Shown: positions 33,206 to 42,380, counted from the first letter of the stretch. The stretch is DNA of 64,000 nucleotides from Chryseobacterium phosphatilyticum (GCF_002899825.2 NZ_PPED02000001.1:434001-498000), one strand, 5' to 3'. Program-made: numbers and translations. Notes: generated from the letters alone by a model not told the origin.

Positions 33206-33579
33206 GTTTTTTTGATAAAATATTTGGAGGAAAAAATGAAGCCCCTGATCAAAAATCTTTCTGGAAAAAGATAGAATCTGAAGAAGATCTGGCAAAAGCC
33301 ATTGAGAATTCTTATCATCATAAAATAGCGATATTCAAACATTCAACAAGTTGCTTTATCAGCAAGACCGTTTTGAGGAATTTTGAAAAGGAGGTTGAAA
33401 ATTCTGATCAACAGATAGATTTATATTTTCTGGATCTGTTAGCCCACAGATCTATTTCAAACAAAATTGCGGCAGATCTTGAAATAAGACATGAAAGCCC
33501 GCAGTTGATTGTTATTGAGAACGGAAAGCCCGTTTACAGCTCTTCACATGAAGATATCTCTTTAAGCCAGATTGTATAA
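33202..33579 (+). CDS. ytxJ: YtxJ-like bacillithiol-system redox protein
   Basis: A 125-residue thioredoxin-like protein. The segment FKHSTSCFISKTVLRNFE matches YtxJ, with a single active cysteine (CxxS type) as in monothiol bacilliredoxins. The start MSFFDKIFGG is shared with relatives. Family work suggests a role in removing bacillithiol from proteins. It overlaps DUF1569 by 4 bases and the Crp-family gene by 1 base (TAATG), so the whole operon is translated as a coupled unit. The symbol is used by family resemblance only. Confidence 0.85.
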   Translation: MSFFDKIFGGKNEAPDQKSFWKKIESEEDLAKAIENSYHHKIAIFKHSTSCFISKTVLRNFEKEVENSDQQIDLYFLDLLAHRSISNKIAADLEIRHESPQLIVIENGKPVYSSSHEDISLSQIV

Positions 33580-34175
33580 TGAAGAATATTAATAATTATT
33601 TAGCCAAAGTATTGAATGTCCCTCTTCAGAATGTGAACACATGTAGCCTGCATTATGAAGTAAAGAAAATTCCTAAAAACCAGTTTCTTCTTCAATATGG
33701 CGAAATATGCAGGCATATCTTTTTTGTAGAGAAAGGTCTTTTAAAGATGTATTCTATTGATAAAAACGGAAAAGAACATATTATACAGTTTGCTCCTGAA
33801 AGCTGGCTCATTTCTGACCGAAGCAGTCTTTATTTTAATGAAAATTCAAATTATTATATAGAAGCTGTAGAGGATTCTGAAGTTCTGTTCCTGCATCCTG
33901 ATTTCTTTAATAAACTGGTTGAACAGTTTCCAAATAGTATTGAAAGAAGTGACTTCCTGTTGCAGAAACATATCAGAAGTCTTCAAAACAGAATAAATTC
34001 TTTATTGGGCGAGACTGCAGAAGAAAGATATATGAAGTTCATTAAAATGTATCCTGACTTATTGCTGAGAGTTCCCCAATGGATGATTGCTTCTTACCTT
34101 GGTATCACTCCTGAGAGCTTAAGCAGGGTAAGAAAAGAATTGGCAAGAAAGAATTTCGTTCCTGATAAAAAATAA
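33579..34175 (+). CDS. Crp/Fnr-family transcriptional regulator
   Basis: A 198-residue regulator. An N-terminal cyclic-nucleotide-binding-like beta roll (about 20-125, with GEICRHIFFVEKGLLKMY) is followed by a dimer helix and a C-terminal winged helix (about 150-195) whose recognition helix is in GITPESLSRVRKEL. No cysteine cluster for an iron-sulfur centre is seen, so it is not a typical Fnr. The ligand pocket lacks an obvious cAMP-binding signature, so the effector is unknown. As last gene of the bacillithiol operon it may sense thiol or redox stress and control the operon itself; that is inference. Confidence 0.88.
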   Translation: MKNINNYLAKVLNVPLQNVNTCSLHYEVKKIPKNQFLLQYGEICRHIFFVEKGLLKMYSIDKNGKEHIIQFAPESWLISDRSSLYFNENSNYYIEAVEDSEVLFLHPDFFNKLVEQFPNSIERSDFLLQKHIRSLQNRINSLLGETAEERYMKFIKMYPDLLLRVPQWMIASYLGITPESLSRVRKELARKNFVPDKK

Positions 34176-34186
34176 TGCAAAAGTAG

Positions 34187-34214
34187 GAAACCGGATGTAT
34201 CCAGTTTCTTTTTT
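34187..34214 (+). terminator. Terminator of the bacillithiol operon
   Basis: Stem GAAACCGGAT with ATCCAGTTTC (one mismatch), 2-base loop and a T-run, 11 bases after the Crp-family stop. Confidence 0.7.
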
Positions 34215-34219
34215 CCTTA

Positions 34220-35638
34220 TTATAAATAAATCTTTTTGGCAAGATGGCCAACCTGTCTGAGTTTTGACTGGGTTTCCTGTGACCAAGGAAGCCCGATACA
34301 AAGTCTCATACAGTTTTCAAACTGCTCCTGTAAAGTAAACATTCTTCCGGGAGCAATACTTATATTCTGTTTAATAGCCAGATCATAAAGCTCAGTAGTG
34401 CGGATTTTTTTGTCAAATTCTATCCAAATAGATAACCCTCCTTGTGGACGGCTTGTTTTTGTACCTTCCGGAAAAGATTCAGCGATGGTTTGTACATAAT
34501 TTTGATAATTATTTTGCAGTGTTTTACGAAGCTGCTGAAGATGCTTTTCGTATCTCCCTGACTTCAGAAAATTGGCTACCGCCTCATTAACAATTGAGAT
34601 GGATGAAGTAGAATGTAAAAGCTTAAGCTTTAAAATTTTATCCTTATACTTTCCGGGAGCGATCCAACCTACACGATATCCGGGAGCCAGTGTTTTTGAG
34701 ATTGAGCTGCAGTATAAAACACTCCCGTCTTTATCGAAGGATTTGCAACATTTTGGACGGGATGAACCGAAATAAAGATCTCCATATACATCGTCTTCAA
34801 TCAACGGGATATTATTTTCAGAAAGAATTTTTACCACTTCTTTTTTATTTTCATCAGGCATGCAACTCCCCAGTGGAGAATTAAAATTGGGGATCAGCAG
34901 ACACAGATCTATTTTGGGAATTACTTTCTTTAATGCTTCCACTTCAATTCCTGTAGTAGGATGGGTGGGAATTTCCAGCACTTTTAATCCTAATCCATTC
35001 GCTAGCTGTAGAATTCCGGGATAGCATGGGCTTTCGATGGCAATGGTGTCTCCGGGTTTTCCTAAAGCCATGAGGCAAAAAGATAAGGCATTCATACCTC
35101 CGTTTGTTGTAATGAGATCATTTTCGCTGAGGTTACCTCCCCATTGTAAGGAGCGTACTGCGATCATTCGTCTCAATTTTAAATTTCCCTGAAGTTCCTC
35201 ATATTCAGTTCCTCCTTCTTTCAGCTCACGTATAGCATGTACAATTTCTTTTTTCAGCTTAGCTTGTGGTAAAAGATCTCCGGAGGGAATTCCGATAGAG
35301 AAAAAGGTAAGATCTTTCCGTCCCATATTTTCATATACCTTACTGATCAATTCATTCGGCTCATCATTATTGGCCATTAAAGAAGGACGGCTTACCTCAG
35401 GTAAAGGAAGTTTCACAGACAGCAACTGGCTTACAAAATAACCGGATTGCGGCTTTGATTCTACCAGAGATTGTGATTCGAGTTCCAGAAAAACCCGCTT
35501 TGCAGTGTTCATACTTACCTGATGTTCCTGACATAGCATTCGGACCGATGGAAGCTTGTCTCCAGCCTTCAAAACTCCGTTTTTAATTTGGGTGGCAATG
35601 CCTCCTGCTATTTCTGTATATAAAAATTCTTTACTCAT
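34220..35638 (-). CDS. MocR-type regulator (GntR helix-turn-helix plus aminotransferase fold)
   Basis: About 472 residues. An N-terminal GntR winged helix (YTEIAGGIATQIKNGVLKAG, then LPSVRMLCQEHQVSMNTAKR) is joined to a fold-type I aminotransferase domain. The PLP lysine is in SSISKTLAPGYRVGW, and the cofactor-binding Asp in IEDDVYGDLYFG. I prefer the start MSKEFLYTE over one 8 codons upstream, because the domain begins there and the shorter start frees the divergent promoter region. MocR regulators commonly control a divergent neighbour; here that is the EamA transporter, whose start is 97 bases away. Confidence 0.88.
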   Translation of the reverse strand: MSKEFLYTEIAGGIATQIKNGVLKAGDKLPSVRMLCQEHQVSMNTAKRVFLELESQSLVESKPQSGYFVSQLLSVKLPLPEVSRPSLMANNDEPNELISKVYENMGRKDLTFFSIGIPSGDLLPQAKLKKEIVHAIRELKEGGTEYEELQGNLKLRRMIAVRSLQWGGNLSENDLITTNGGMNALSFCLMALGKPGDTIAIESPCYPGILQLANGLGLKVLEIPTHPTTGIEVEALKKVIPKIDLCLLIPNFNSPLGSCMPDENKKEVVKILSENNIPLIEDDVYGDLYFGSSRPKCCKSFDKDGSVLYCSSISKTLAPGYRVGWIAPGKYKDKILKLKLLHSTSSISIVNEAVANFLKSGRYEKHLQQLRKTLQNNYQNYVQTIAESFPEGTKTSRPQGGLSIWIEFDKKIRTTELYDLAIKQNISIAPGRMFTLQEQFENCMRLCIGLPWSQETQSKLRQVGHLAKKIYL

Positions 35639-35702
35639 TTTTTTTAAACTGTGCTCATGCAAATATACAAAACTGATACTGTGTTTATTTATTTTTCCTT
35701 TC

Positions 35703-35710
35703 TAATTTTG
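35703..35710 (+). promoter_or_regulatory. -7 element of the EamA transporter gene
   Basis: TAATTTTG fits TAnnTTTG, 25 bases upstream of the start codon at 35736, inside the divergent MocR/EamA intergenic region. Confidence 0.5.
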
Positions 35711-35735
35711 CTGCATACAATTAAAACGTAGAAAA

Positions 35736-36620
35736 ATGATGACAAATACAATTTCAAAGGATCAGGCCGTAAGCGGATGGATCAATGGTTTCATAGGGGT
35801 ACTGCTCTTTAGTGGCTCAATGCCGGCAACAAAGTTAGCAGTTATGGAAATGGACCCGATTTTTGTTACCATAGCCCGTGCCGTCATTGCTGGAATATTG
35901 GCTCTTTCGGTTCTGTTGATCTATAAAGAAAAGCGTCCTGCAAAAAATCAGATATTTTCATTGGCGCTTGTTGCTATCGGATGTGTGATTGGATTCCCAT
36001 TGCTTTCTTCATTGGCATTACAATACCTCACTTCAGCCCATTCTATTGTCTTTCTGGGAATGCTTCCACTGGCCACCGCTATTTTTGGTGTGTTTCGGGG
36101 TGGAGAAAGACCGCATCCTGTATTTTGGTTATTTTCTGTTATTGGAAGCCTTTTGGTGATAGGATATGCTGTTTCTCAAGGGATTTCAGCTTCTCCGATC
36201 GGAGATATTCTGATGTTACTGGCAGTTATTTTATGTGGATTAGGATATGCGGAAGGAGCTAAACTTTCCAAAACATTAGGTGGGTGGCAAGTGATTTCCT
36301 GGGCGTTGGTGCTGTCTTTACCTATTATGCTTCCCTTGTTCTTTATTTATTTTCCCGGCAACCTGGAGGCGGTTAGTTTCAGAGGTTGGTTTGGACTAGG
36401 ATATATTTCTTTATTCAGTATGTTTATCGGTTTTATATTCTGGTATAAAGGACTAGCGCAGGGTGGGATTACTACTGTAGGGCAACTTCAGTTATTACAA
36501 CCTTTCTTTGGATTGGCATTGGCAGCATATCTTCTTCATGAGCAGGTAAGTATAGGCATGTTAGGAGTTACGGTTGGAGTTATTTTATGTGTTGCGGGAA
36601 CTAAAAAGTTTGCGAAATAG
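35736..36620 (+). CDS. EamA/DMT-family transporter
   Basis: A 294-residue inner-membrane protein with ten predicted helices in two EamA repeats. Typical features are GFIGVLLFSGSMPATKLAV in helix 1, a LTSAHSIVFLGMLPLATAIF helix pair, and the second repeat ending in a helix with LLQPFFGLALAAYLLHEQ, which carries the conserved P-x-x-x-x-x-x-x-x-x-x-E pattern. DMT proteins export amino acids or other metabolites. The divergent MocR gene suggests control by an amino-acid-derived or vitamin B6-linked signal. The substrate cannot be read from the sequence. Confidence 0.9.
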   Translation: MMTNTISKDQAVSGWINGFIGVLLFSGSMPATKLAVMEMDPIFVTIARAVIAGILALSVLLIYKEKRPAKNQIFSLALVAIGCVIGFPLLSSLALQYLTSAHSIVFLGMLPLATAIFGVFRGGERPHPVFWLFSVIGSLLVIGYAVSQGISASPIGDILMLLAVILCGLGYAEGAKLSKTLGGWQVISWALVLSLPIMLPLFFIYFPGNLEAVSFRGWFGLGYISLFSMFIGFIFWYKGLAQGGITTVGQLQLLQPFFGLALAAYLLHEQVSIGMLGVTVGVILCVAGTKKFAK

Positions 36621-36804
36621 GAAAATTATTATGATTCAGTTTATAAAATAACAGATAGCTTAATAGTTTATTATAAATCTGTCACCAAAGAAAATATGCA
36701 TGACATTCTTATCGCTTTTTTACTTTTTGTTTAAAAAGGAATTTATGTCTCAGGTAACTGAAATATCCGATACATAAGAAAAAAGAGGTATCCCTGGTCA
36801 TATT

Positions 36805-36843
36805 TGCAAAAACCGTTTTCGAATTATGGAAACGGTTTTTGCA
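36805..36843 (+). terminator. Strong hairpin 185 bases after the EamA gene
   Basis: A perfect 14-bp stem (TGCAAAAACCGTTT with AAACGGTTTTTGCA) around an 11-base loop. The region between the EamA stop and this hairpin (36621-36804) holds no credible gene. The hairpin probably ends a long EamA 3' untranslated region. Confidence 0.75.
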
Positions 36844-37094
36844 TTTAACAGTTTTATAGAAGATTATGTTGAAAATGTGGTATCAAAATAATCAATTTAT
36901 TTAACCTTTTTATGTAAATAATAAATCATAATTTGAAAAACATCCTTAAGTTAATATGTATTTTAACTTTTTTTAACTTATTTCACAAATGTAAAGGTGC
37001 GATTTTTGTATAAAGAAAAGAATCAGTTCCCAATGATATTTTTACTAAGACTAAGAGAAAAGAAGAAGAAAAAACAACACCAAAAACAACTATT

Positions 37095-37691
37095 ATGGTT
37101 ATCGACGAAAACATTTTGATTTCAGCGGGAGCAGAAACGAGACATTATACCCCTTCAGAAACTTTATTTTCAGAAGGAGACATTCCTAATTATTATTACC
37201 AGATCATTACAGGAGAGGTGAAACTCAATAATTATAATGAGGAAGGAAAAGAATTCATTCAAAACATCTTATCCGATGGTCAAAGCTGTGGAGAATCTAT
37301 CCTTTTCGTGGATAAGCCTTATCCTATGAATGCTGAAGCTATTACAGAGTGCAGTGTTCTAAAACTTCATAAATCCATTTTTTTCAATCTCCTGAACGAG
37401 TCTCCGGAATTGTATGTGGAAGTCAACAGCTTTCTTTCCGAACGTCTTTATTATAAATTTATCATGATGCAGAATCTATCATCCCAAAATCCTTCCATAA
37501 GGCTTAAAGGATTGATGGATTATCTTAAAAGTTTTCAAAAGGATTTGAGCCCTTATTCTTTTTTGATTCCATTAACCAGGCAGCAGATGGCAAGCCTTAC
37601 AGGGCTTTGCGTAGAAACGGCAATAAGGACGATTAAACATATGGAAAGGGATAAAATAGTGAGAATTGAAAATCGCAAAATTTTATACTAA
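37095..37691 (+). CDS. Crp/Fnr-family transcriptional regulator
   Basis: A 198-residue regulator distinct from the one at 33579. The N-terminal cNMP-like domain (about 15-120) has GDIPNYYYQIITGEVKLNNY; a C-terminal winged helix (about 145-195) has LTRQQMASLTGLCVETAIR with TIKHMERD after it. There is a single cysteine in the effector-domain region (CGESILF) and one in the helix-turn-helix, so no [4Fe-4S] motif. Downstream lies a Crp-type palindrome placed for class II activation of the stress block, so this gene is the obvious candidate activator. Confidence 0.9.
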   Translation: MVIDENILISAGAETRHYTPSETLFSEGDIPNYYYQIITGEVKLNNYNEEGKEFIQNILSDGQSCGESILFVDKPYPMNAEAITECSVLKLHKSIFFNLLNESPELYVEVNSFLSERLYYKFIMMQNLSSQNPSIRLKGLMDYLKSFQKDLSPYSFLIPLTRQQMASLTGLCVETAIRTIKHMERDKIVRIENRKILY

Positions 37692-37845
37692 AAATATTGT
37701 ATGTGTATTATTAGCAATTTTTATATGTATAAGAAGATTGCCTGGCTTTAAGGATTGTATAGAAACTGTGATGAGAACGCATAAAACAGAAAAAGAAGAA
37801 TATTGACTTTAAAAATCTGATAAATTTTATATTAATATACATTGA

Positions 37846-37861
37846 TATGACTCAGATCATA
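37846..37861 (+). promoter_or_regulatory. Crp-type operator upstream of the stress block
   Basis: TATGA-CTCAGA-TCATA is a perfect 5-6-5 dyad with the TGA-N6-TCA core used by Crp-family proteins. Its centre is about 41 bases upstream of the start predicted from the -7 element at 37883. Confidence 0.6.
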
Positions 37862-37882
37862 AAAAAATGAATGTTTTATATA

Positions 37883-37890
37883 TACATTTG
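37883..37890 (+). promoter_or_regulatory. -7 element of the stress block
   Basis: TACATTTG fits TAnnTTTG; predicted start near 37894. The region 37895-38050 that would be the leader holds no gene; its C-rich stretch near 37980 is unusual for this AT-rich genome. Confidence 0.55.
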
Positions 37891-38050
37891 ATATATAGGT
37901 CTTTATTACATTCTTAAGCACTTAGTAAAAGGCACGCAAAAAGCATTTTGCTTTTATCTATCATTGTAAAATTACCGACACCCCCTCGTTGCCGTCTGAT
38001 ACTAGCCGCGGACTATAACATCCATCACTAAATATTAATAAAAATCAGTT

Positions 38051-38217
38051 ATGAGCACTATAAATTCAAGAGACAGCAGTGAAAACCAACAGGCAGACTT
38101 CCCACGGAAACGGAAGAATTTCAGGTCGTTCCGGATTCAGTGTCAGAAGTAATTCATAATTCTTTTTCCTGGATTACTTCTTTAGCTATCAATAAAGAGC
38201 TGATCCTTTTAAAATAA
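38051..38217 (+). pseudogene. Small gene with a probable 1-base deletion
   Basis: An ATG at 38051 starts M-S-T-I-N-S-R-D-S-S-E-N-Q-Q-A-D-F-P and continues in frame for only 33 codons with an abrupt change to Arg/Lys/Phe-rich sequence. If one base were restored near the CCC at 38101, the frame would continue as T-E-T-E-E-F-Q-V-V-P-D-S-V-S-E and end at a TAA at 38217, giving about 55 acidic, well-formed residues. This suggests a frameshifted gene or a sequencing error. It is the first gene of the stress block, 15 bases before the YciE-like gene. Confidence 0.45.
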
Positions 38218-38232
38218 AATACCATTCACACC

Positions 38233-38820
38233 ATGCCAAATAAAATATTAGAAACGAACAATGCAATTTCTGCCACCAAAAAAGGAACGGCAGACAAATC
38301 AACCGTCAACAAGGATGAAATGAAAAATTCACCGCTTCACAAGTTCTTTGTAAGTGCCCTTAAAGACATTTACTATGCGGAAAATGCTATTCTTGAAGCA
38401 TTGGAAAAAATGCAGGAAGCTGCTACAACAGAAGAACTGAAAGATGCCTTTGAAGATCATCACCTTCAGACCCAGAAACACGTTAAACGTCTGGAAAAAG
38501 TTTTCAAACTCATTGACGAAAAGCCTGAAAAGAAAGAATGTAAGGCTATACAAGGAATTATTGAAGAGGGTGAAGAAGCCATCAGATCAACGGAAGACGG
38601 CTCTGCTACAAGAGATGTTGCACTAATTATTGCAGCACAAAAAGTGGAACATTACGAAATTGCCACTTATGGCGGGCTTGCCCAACTTGCTATTACTATG
38701 GGGCATAATAAGGCTGCTGACCTTCTGGAAAGAACACTTCAGGAAGAAGAAGATACCGATTCTCACCTTACTGATATTGCGGAAATCTCCATCAATTTTG
38801 ATGCAGAACAGGAAGATTAA
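38233..38820 (+). CDS. YciE/DUF892 ferritin-like protein
   Basis: A 195-residue four-helix-bundle protein of the DUF892 (YciE/YciF) group. The helices start with LHKFFVSALKDIYYAENAI, which carries the Tyr/Ala/Glu pattern and first metal ligands; QKVEHYEIATYGGLAQLA in the third helix supplies the E-x-x-H pair of ferritin-like di-iron sites. The first ~35 residues are Lys/Thr/Asn-rich and probably flexible. YciE/F proteins are induced by osmotic, oxidative and desiccation stress in other bacteria. The following gene starts 3 bases after the stop. Confidence 0.9.
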   Translation: MPNKILETNNAISATKKGTADKSTVNKDEMKNSPLHKFFVSALKDIYYAENAILEALEKMQEAATTEELKDAFEDHHLQTQKHVKRLEKVFKLIDEKPEKKECKAIQGIIEEGEEAIRSTEDGSATRDVALIIAAQKVEHYEIATYGGLAQLAITMGHNKAADLLERTLQEEEDTDSHLTDIAEISINFDAEQED

Positions 38821-38823
38821 AAC

Positions 38824-39189
38824 ATGCATATAATAAACCATGTAGCCTATTGTACAGGGCTTATTTTAATCATGAAATCAAACTATATGGAATGTCAGAA
38901 AATTATAAGAATGCTGAAACACAAGGAGTTTATAAAAGTATCCCATACAGGAAACTGTTTTGAAGATGGAGCCGCAATCTATGCTAAAGAGATCAAAGAA
39001 AACATCTTTCTTTTATTTGTTATTCTGAAAGATATTGATATTGAAAATATACAGGCATTAATTGCTCATTTCGATTGTTTTGGTAGTATTGGTCTAAAAG
39101 AACCTGAACAGATTATGTTTTATTTGTCTATAAAAGATAAAAACGACCTGCATTATTTTGAACAATATTTAAAAGCTTCTGTTAACTAA
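38824..39189 (+). CDS. Hypothetical protein in the stress block
   Basis: Up to 121 residues. The ATG at 38824 is 3 bases after the upstream stop; a later Met at 38872 (MKSNYMECQKI) would give a 105-residue form without the odd hydrophobic start. The core has alternating strands and helices (FLLFVILKDIDIENIQALIAHF, split here by eye) and a final helix, an alpha-beta pattern recalling small ACT-like or BLUF-like folds, but no family is assigned. Its position between two ferritin-like genes and before catalase suggests a stress role. Confidence 0.6.
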   Translation: MHIINHVAYCTGLILIMKSNYMECQKIIRMLKHKEFIKVSHTGNCFEDGAAIYAKEIKENIFLLFVILKDIDIENIQALIAHFDCFGSIGLKEPEQIMFYLSIKDKNDLHYFEQYLKASVN

Positions 39190-39202
39190 TAACCTTATAC
39201 CT

Positions 39203-39580
39203 ATGATATTTGAAAATGAGACATGGCAACATTCAGGGTTGAATGATAAAAATAATGTACTGGAGAATGAATCATTATTTCCGGTTATTATTAATTCGTA
39301 TGGAGTTACCGCTTTTTTGATAAAGTCTTTGGAAAAGATTAAACACAATGCGACATGTGAAGTCCTGAAAGGAGTAATAGATACTTATTTAGAAGAATAT
39401 ATCCTCAATATCCGTGATTTTCATTCTAAAAACACAACGGAAACAAGAAGTATGGATGCGGAAATAAGATTTGAATCCCCTGCCTTCAGTTTGTATGCTA
39501 AAACAGCTTATTATAAAGTTTTGAAAGAGGAAGAGTATATCAACAGGCTTCTTAAGACCCTTGAGAGTAAAACTGATTAG
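39203..39580 (+). CDS. All-helical hypothetical protein
   Basis: A 125-residue protein predicted to be mostly helical. The pattern FLIKSLEKIKHNATCEVLKG, then a helix with YLEEYILNIRDF and a C-terminal EEEYINRLLKTLES, resembles a shortened relative of the DUF892 four-helix bundle, but the E-x-x-H metal pair is not present. It lies 13 bases after the previous gene and 36 bases before the catalase. It may be a partner or degenerate copy of the YciE-like protein; this is a guess from shape and context. Confidence 0.55.
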   Translation: MIFENETWQHSGLNDKNNVLENESLFPVIINSYGVTAFLIKSLEKIKHNATCEVLKGVIDTYLEEYILNIRDFHSKNTTETRSMDAEIRFESPAFSLYAKTAYYKVLKEEEYINRLLKTLESKTD

Positions 39581-39616
39581 TTCTTTAGTCTACAATACAC
39601 CAACCACAAAAAGATT

Positions 39617-41755
39617 ATGAATATGAAAACCAACGAACCTAACAAAAAAGCAGAACAACTGGATTTACACAGTACTTCTAATGAAAATGAAAAGCTTACC
39701 ACCAATCAGGGGCTGAAGATCAATAATAATCAGGATTCTTTAAAAGCAGGAGGACGTGGTCCTTCATTGTTGGAAGATTTTATTCTAAGAGAAAAAATTA
39801 CGCATTTTGATCACGAACGAATCCCTGAAAGAGTAGTGCACGCACGCGGTTCCGGAGCACATGGGATTTTTAAACTCAATAAAAGTCTCGCAGATTATAC
39901 CAAGGCTGGTTTTTTAACGAAAGTAGGTAAGGAAACCCCGGTTTTTGTAAGATTCTCAACTGTTGCCGGAAGCAAAGGAAGTACTGATCTTGCAAGAGAT
40001 GTACGGGGGTTTGCTATTAAATTTTATACAGAAGAAGGTAATTATGATCTGGTAGGAAATAATATGCCTGTATTTTTTATTCAGGACGCTATGAAGTTTC
40101 CGGATCTTATACACGCTGTAAAACCTGAACCTGACAATGAAATACCGCAAGCTGCTTCTGCACATGATACTTTCTGGGATTTTATCTCGTTGATGCCTGA
40201 AAGTATGCATATGGTTATGTGGCTGATGAGTGACAGAGCGATCCCAAGAAGTCTGAGGATGATGGAGGGATTTGGAGTACATTCTTATAAATTCATCAAT
40301 GACGAAGGAAAAGTACACTTTGTAAAATTCCACTTTAAACCGAAGCTAGGTGTTCATTCAGTAGCCTGGAATGAAGCTCAGGTTATATCCGGCGTAGATT
40401 CTGATTTTCATAAAAGAGATCTTTGGGAAGCGATTGAAAACGGAGATTATCCGGAATGGGATTTCGGAGTACAGCTGATTCCTGAAGATGATGAACATAA
40501 ATTTGACTTTGATCTTCTTGACCCCACTAAGTTAGTACCTGAAGAAGAAGTACCGGTAGAAATATTCGGAACATTGACACTAAACCGAAATCCTGATAAT
40601 TTCTTTGCCGAAACCGAACAGGTTGCTTTTCATCCGGGACATATTATTCCAGGTATTGATTTTACCAATGATCCATTGCTGCAAGGCAGACTATTTTCAT
40701 ACACTGATACTCAGTTATCCAGACTGGGATCCCCCAACTTTCATGAAATCCCTATTAACAGGTCTATAAACACTGTCCATAATAATCAAAGGGACGGACA
40801 TATGAGACAGCAGATTGTGAAGGGAAAAAGCAGTTATGACCCCAATTCTACAGGAGGCGGATGCCCTTTTCAGGCGATGATGTCTGAAGGAGGCTTTGTA
40901 TCGCAGGAAGAAAGAGTTTCGGGAACTAAAATCAGAGAAAGAAGCAAAAGTTTTGTGGATCATTATTCACAGGCCAAATTATTCTACAACAGTCAATCGA
41001 CACCGGAGAAACAACATCTTGAAAATGCATTGATTTTTGAATTATCCAAAGTATCCCTGCCGGAAGTCAGAGAAAGGCTTGTCGGGCAACTTGCTTATAT
41101 CGATATGATTCTTGCCTCAAGAGTAGCCGAGAAATTAGGCGTTGAAGTAAAAAAATTAGACTGGCCAAATCAAAGCCTACCCGCAGACAGTACTATAGCA
41201 GATCTGCAAAGCGAAGAAAAAGAGCCGAAGACAAAGGCCTCTGAAGCATTGAGTATGCGGAATACCATTAAGAACACGATCAAAAGTAGAAAAATCGGAT
41301 TTATTATGGCTAATGGGATAAACGGAGGAGAAGTCGATGACCTTAAAAAAACACTGGAAAAAGAAGGGGCAAGAGTTGAATTTATTGCCCCCACCTTGGC
41401 TAAAGTCAGTGCGGATGACGGTGAAGAGTTTATTCCTAAACATTCCCTGACAAGTACTTCCAGTGTTTGTTTTGATGCTCTTTTTATTTGTTCAGGCGAA
41501 GGATCGGTTAAAGAGCTGATGATTCCTGAGAATAAACATCTTGTATTACACTTTATTAATGAAGCCTATAAACATTGTAAAGCCATTTATTTTGGGACAG
41601 ATACAGAAATGCTTCGTAACAAGAGTAATGTTGGTTTAGAAAAACGTGAAGATCCGGCAATCATCACCCGGGAAGATGCCAATCCTAAGGAAAAATTTAT
41701 CCAAGCTATAGAAAAGCACAGAGTCTGGGATCTTGAATCGGAAAGAAATAGGTAA
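39617..41755 (+). CDS. katE: Large-subunit catalase (HPII type)
   Basis: A 712-residue clade 2 catalase, which converts hydrogen peroxide to water and oxygen. The catalytic His75 is in [11 protein letters not shown], the distal Asn in [14 protein letters not shown], and the heme-tyrosine region in [15 protein letters not shown]. After about residue 550 comes the extra C-terminal domain of large catalases, a DJ-1/glutamine-amidotransferase-like fold starting [18 protein letters not shown] poorly conserved N-terminal arm of ~45 residues is rich in Asn, Lys and Glu. Such enzymes are usually stationary-phase or stress induced; here it sits in the block behind the Crp-type operator. Confidence 0.96.
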   Translation: MNMKTNEPNKKAEQLDLHSTSNENEKLTTNQGLKINNNQDSLKAGGRGPSLLEDFILREKITHFDHERIPERVVHARGSGAHGIFKLNKSLADYTKAGFLTKVGKETPVFVRFSTVAGSKGSTDLARDVRGFAIKFYTEEGNYDLVGNNMPVFFIQDAMKFPDLIHAVKPEPDNEIPQAASAHDTFWDFISLMPESMHMVMWLMSDRAIPRSLRMMEGFGVHSYKFINDEGKVHFVKFHFKPKLGVHSVAWNEAQVISGVDSDFHKRDLWEAIENGDYPEWDFGVQLIPEDDEHKFDFDLLDPTKLVPEEEVPVEIFGTLTLNRNPDNFFAETEQVAFHPGHIIPGIDFTNDPLLQGRLFSYTDTQLSRLGSPNFHEIPINRSINTVHNNQRDGHMRQQIVKGKSSYDPNSTGGGCPFQAMMSEGGFVSQEERVSGTKIRERSKSFVDHYSQAKLFYNSQSTPEKQHLENALIFELSKVSLPEVRERLVGQLAYIDMILASRVAEKLGVEVKKLDWPNQSLPADSTIADLQSEEKEPKTKASEALSMRNTIKNTIKSRKIGFIMANGINGGEVDDLKKTLEKEGARVEFIAPTLAKVSADDGEEFIPKHSLTSTSSVCFDALFICSGEGSVKELMIPENKHLVLHFINEAYKHCKAIYFGTDTEMLRNKSNVGLEKREDPAIITREDANPKEKFIQAIEKHRVWDLESERNR

Positions 41756-41790
41756 GTATACCTAATACCTTCACACCACATATTATAGTA

Positions 41791-41826
41791 AAAAAGCTGC
41801 AGAATGAACACAGACTGCAGCTTTTT
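41791..41826 (+). terminator. Terminator after katE
   Basis: Perfect 12-bp stem AAAAAGCTGCAG/CTGCAGCTTTTT. It splits the stress block into a katE unit and a cinA unit, or acts as partial attenuation between them. Confidence 0.75.
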
Positions 41827-41872
41827 GACCCGAAAGTACCTTACTATCTCCACATCATAAAAATTTACAATT

Positions 41873-42373
41873 ATGGAATTTCAAAAAAATCTTCTCGACT
41901 ATATCAGCCAATCTCTGATGACTGCAGATGAAACAATTTCAATTGCTGAAAGTGTTACTTCAGGATGTTTGCAGCTGGCATTTTCACAAATGCAGAATGC
42001 TTCTTTGTTTTATAAAGGAGGAATGACAGCTTATACTTTAGCGGAAAAAGTAAAATTATTGAAAGTAAACAGACAGGAAGCAGAAGATTGTGATTGTGTT
42101 TCAGGGAATATTGCTGAAACCATGGCATCAAATGTTGCCAGATTATATGAATCGGATTGGTCAATTGCCACAACAGGGTATTGCACACCAGTCCGAAATT
42201 CAGGGTATAAAATTTTCACCTATTTTTCCTTCTCTTATAAAGGGGAAATTATTCTCACCAAAAAGCTGGAACTACATCCTAAAACACAAGCTTTGAATGC
42301 GCAGCTTTATTATACGGAATTTATTTTGGGATGTTTGAAAAGTGAATTGAACAGGCTATTAATCTTACAATAA
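41873..42373 (+). CDS. CinA C-terminal domain protein
   Basis: A 166-residue stand-alone CinA-C domain, the fold of nicotinamide-nucleotide amidase (PncC), which recycles NMN to nicotinate mononucleotide. The segment ISIAESVTSGCLQLAFSQ matches the A-E-S-x-T-x-G active-site motif with one shift, and FYKGGMTAYTLAEKVKLL matches the family Y-x-x-G-x-x-x-Y pattern. The third motif reads SIATTGYCTP instead of the usual A-x-T-G-I-A-G-P, so activity is less certain. It starts a five-gene plus-strand run with gaps of 7 to 24 bases. Confidence 0.8.
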   Translation: MEFQKNLLDYISQSLMTADETISIAESVTSGCLQLAFSQMQNASLFYKGGMTAYTLAEKVKLLKVNRQEAEDCDCVSGNIAETMASNVARLYESDWSIATTGYCTPVRNSGYKIFTYFSFSYKGEIILTKKLELHPKTQALNAQLYYTEFILGCLKSELNRLLILQ

Positions 42374-42380
42374 ATACCTT

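Noticed and set aside
36621..36843. Possible small RNA between the EamA gene and the strong hairpin
   Set aside because: The hairpin is a good terminator for EamA, and no convincing promoter of either type was found in the gap.
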